Assembly: GCF_900112705.1 (NCBI RefSeq)
Contig: NZ_FOMR01000007.1
Location: 124,001-188,000 of the forward strand
DNA from: Lentibacillus persicus
GTDB taxonomy: Bacteria; Bacillota; Bacilli; Bacillales; Amphibacillaceae
Reading direction: 5' to 3'
Length of the DNA: 64,000 bases
The stretch's first letter is position 1; every line of letters begins with the position of its first letter. A model generated the notes under the pieces. It was not told where the DNA came from. It saw only the letters and a list, made by a program, of their open reading frames with translations, and ran no database searches. The position numbers were made by a program, and so were the translations under genes. Below, piece after piece: positions 62,623 to 64,000 of this stretch.

Positions 62623-62653
62623 ACCTAACCTTGAATTGCTTCAAGGTTAGGTA
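62623..62653 (-). terminator. Terminator of the RDD gene
   Basis: ACCTAACCTTGAA-TTGC-TTCAAGGTTAGGT is a perfect 13-bp stem at the 3' end of the minus-strand gene; the T-run is short, so efficiency is uncertain. Confidence 0.65.
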
Positions 62654-62657
62654 TTAT

Positions 62658-63056
62658 TTAAAAAAATGAAGTTTCGTTTACTTTTGTTTGAGCATACCGG
62701 TCCTGCGGCATGATTGCACCTTCATCTTCAGAAAAGCCTTTTGGGTTCTTCAAATAGCTGAAGCCGACGATTGTATCACGGTAAGCCATCCGCTTAATGA
62801 TTTGTTCTGATGTGAGTTTCGCCCCCGTTTCATTTTCCAGAACGAGTCTTTGCTGTTTATAGCCCAGTGTCTGACCGCTTCGGCGCAGCTGCGCCCATTC
62901 CAGTGTCCACATGACCACTGTCGGTGTAACGAGCGCATGAACGACTTCACTTTTCACTTTTTTTCTTAAAAAATATTCCAATCCATACGTCACCGCAGCT
63001 GAGAGAGCTGCGTCAATCATGTAAGCTTTAAGTCGTTTTTTAGAAATACGTTTCAT
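62658..63056 (-). CDS. RDD family membrane protein
   Basis: Protein of 132 residues: basic N-terminus, RLKAYMIDAALSAAVTYGLE (RDD helix 1), WTLEWAQLRRSGQTLGYKQQ (helix 2 with the GQTLGK-like turn) and a soluble tail. Short for the family; function unknown. ATG at 63056 after GGAGG. Confidence 0.72.
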   Translation of the reverse strand: MKRISKKRLKAYMIDAALSAAVTYGLEYFLRKKVKSEVVHALVTPTVVMWTLEWAQLRRSGQTLGYKQQRLVLENETGAKLTSEQIIKRMAYRDTIVGFSYLKNPKGFSEDEGAIMPQDRYAQTKVNETSFF

Positions 63057-63154
63057 TCCAATTCCTCCCTTTACGTGTTGTAAACATATACGGTTTTAGG
63101 GTGGAATAAGTTACAACATAGTTGCCTATTTAAGTTTCATACGCTGTCTTAGAA

Positions 63155-63718
63155 TTATCGAAAAATATCTTTCAAATCGACCTGGAATCCGCTCAGTACC
63201 GAAGACTTAATAAAACCCTCGTCCTTCAATATTTCTGCTTGCTGATATACGTGTTGATCCGTTAATGCATAAACTTGAACCGCATTCAACATCGGGTTGA
63301 CCACCCAGTATTCTTTAACACCATATTTCATGTAAGCTTCCATTTTTGTTACAAGATCATGACTTTGGTTGGAAGGGCTAAGAATTTCAACAATCATTTC
63401 AGGAACACCAACAAATTTATTTTCTTCCAGGCCTTCCACATCACAAATAACGGATAAATCAGGTATGAATATTTTTGTATCCTCCAGATCAGCTCTGTAT
63501 AGATGAATATCATAAGGGGCAGTGAACACTTGGCATTTTCCCCCGTCAAGAAAGTTAAACAATTTCGCCTGCAGTCGGGCGGAGACCTGCTGATGTCGTG
63601 TTGAAGGAGATGGTGACATAAATACAATGCCATCAGCATACTCCAATAAGTTATCAGTTTCTTCTCGCATTTTATAAAAGGCTTCGACACTTATTTTCTT
63701 ATCGTCAGGAAGACTCAT
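63155..63718 (-). CDS. Uma2 family PD-(D/E)XK endonuclease-like protein
   Basis: A 187-residue Uma2/DUF820 protein. EYADGIVFMSPSPSTRHQQV, IFIPDLSVICD (Asp), and GVPEMIVEILSPSNQSHDLV with Glu and YMKYGVKEYWVVNP form the restriction-endonuclease-like core. These proteins multiply in cyanobacteria and some Firmicutes; activity is unproven. ATG at 63718 after AGGAGATTGG. Confidence 0.85.
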   Translation of the reverse strand: MSLPDDKKISVEAFYKMREETDNLLEYADGIVFMSPSPSTRHQQVSARLQAKLFNFLDGGKCQVFTAPYDIHLYRADLEDTKIFIPDLSVICDVEGLEENKFVGVPEMIVEILSPSNQSHDLVTKMEAYMKYGVKEYWVVNPMLNAVQVYALTDQHVYQQAEILKDEGFIKSSVLSGFQVDLKDIFR

Positions 63719-63892
63719 GCCAATCTCCTCCGTTTATATATTTATTATCTTATTATACCACAGGATGGAGCTTCTCTGACGAGGAGGATTCGATATATGT
63801 AACTGAAAAGGAGAGCAAGACATCATCGTTATAATTTTTTCTTTTGGGAGTTGACGAGGAAAGATGTTTTCAATCCAGAAAAGAATACCACT

Positions 63893-63917
63893 ATAAGGTC
63901 AGTCCTTATTGTATAAT
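63893..63917 (+). promoter_or_regulatory. Promoter with palindromic operator at right edge
   Basis: ATAAGG-TCAGT-CCTTAT (63893-63909) abuts TATAAT (63912-63917). The 17-bp palindrome resembles TetR-type operators. It controls the gene starting at 63961. Confidence 0.5.
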
Positions 63918-63960
63918 GATATTAATGAATTTACTGTCTCTTTATTATTGGAGGTGAACC

Positions 63961-64000
63961 ATGTGTGGAAAAAAATCAACACCTATTATTCTCCGTTTGT
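63961..64000 (+). CDS. Start of a gene cut by the right edge
   Basis: GGAGGTGA at 63951-63958 precedes both ATG at 63961 (MCGKKSTPIILRL) and GTG at 63963 (MWKKINTYYSPF) in another frame. Both are open to the window end, so frame and product cannot be decided. The spacing slightly favours the GTG. Confidence 0.35.
   Translation, partial: MCGKKSTPIILRL

Noticed and set aside
63155-63718. Uma2 nuclease as partner of the nearby array C
   Set aside because: Array C shares its motif with the NERD-A locus and is separated from Uma2 by the RDD gene; Uma2 genes are common without repeats.

Overview
The window looks like a chromosome segment of a moderately halophilic or halotolerant, endospore-forming Bacillaceae (Lentibacillus/Virgibacillus/Oceanobacillus-like). 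This genus-level placement is inference. Support comes from strong GGAGG-type ribosome binding sites with many TTG/GTG starts, spore genes (sspP, a Cse60-type gene, a Spo0E-like phosphatase), and many B. subtilis-like gene orders (ykoFEDC, ykfBC, a YxjC/YxjF-like pair, ythPQ). It also carries a large glycine-betaine gene set. I saw no rRNA, tRNA, prophage, IS element or CRISPR.

Layout. 0-6.9 kb: IolS-type reductase (cut by the left edge), TPP-riboswitch-controlled HMP/thiamine ECF transporter ykoFEDC, and a GntR-regulated ABC exporter. 7-10.4 kb: murein-peptide catabolism (DUF819 permease, YkfB epimerase, YkfC endopeptidase). 10.5-16.2 kb: small and hypothetical genes, a PadR-controlled membrane protein, a truncated ArsR gene, a sirtuin, a Spo0E-like gene and an EamA transporter. 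16.3-17.7 kb: SAM riboswitch and YxjG-type methionine synthase. 17.7-20.6 kb: CtaG, GlcD and a VOC protein. 20.7-24.5 kb: 3-hydroxybutyrate dehydrogenase and a GntP-type permease behind a sigma-54 promoter, with a sigma-54 activator and three likely enhancer sites. 24.7-34 kb: CsaA, a BCCT betaine transporter, PanE, a class V aminotransferase-serA pair, a HAD phosphatase and small genes. 34-36.6 kb: ythPQ-type ABC transporter. 39-48.7 kb: betaine cluster (GbsR, betaine-binding lipoprotein, GbsB, choline dehydrogenase). 48.8-56.5 kb: phosphoesterase, PpaC, CDF transporter and PAS-GGDEF protein. 56.7-59.6 kb: likely sulfolipid (SQDG) operon sqdB-sqdX-gtrA. 59.7-64 kb: TPR protein, YczE, GlsB, RDD, Uma2 and the start of one more gene.

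Most unusual content. The window holds a set of short intergenic arrays whose units repeat every 21 bp. At least four unrelated unit motifs share this period, and the arrays sit against stop codons or terminators. Two loci encode a NERD-type putative nuclease with a zinc ribbon and a probable DNA-binding tail, and each is flanked on both sides by arrays of one motif. At 36.7-38.05 kb the two flanking arrays are near-identical direct repeats of seven units (CTACAGCGATT core). At 42.3-43.5 kb the nuclease gene is split into two overlapping frames and flanked by a different motif (TGTGAACTTTAGC). Nuclease-free arrays lie at 24.6, 32.6, 49.6 and 62.5 kb. The 62.5 kb array shares motif, unit count and interval pattern with the 36.7 kb arrays. 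I propose a nuclease-plus-repeat element, analogous in logic to REP/RAYT systems. The repeats are read directly; the mechanism is inference.

How genes work together. GbsR probably represses gbsB, its own lipoprotein operon and betA through an ACGTTAAA(A)ATATATT-like site seen at both promoters, so choline oxidation and betaine capture are co-controlled, while OpuD imports betaine. The sigma-54 activator drives 3-hydroxybutyrate use. TPP and SAM riboswitches gate thiamine-precursor uptake and methionine synthesis.
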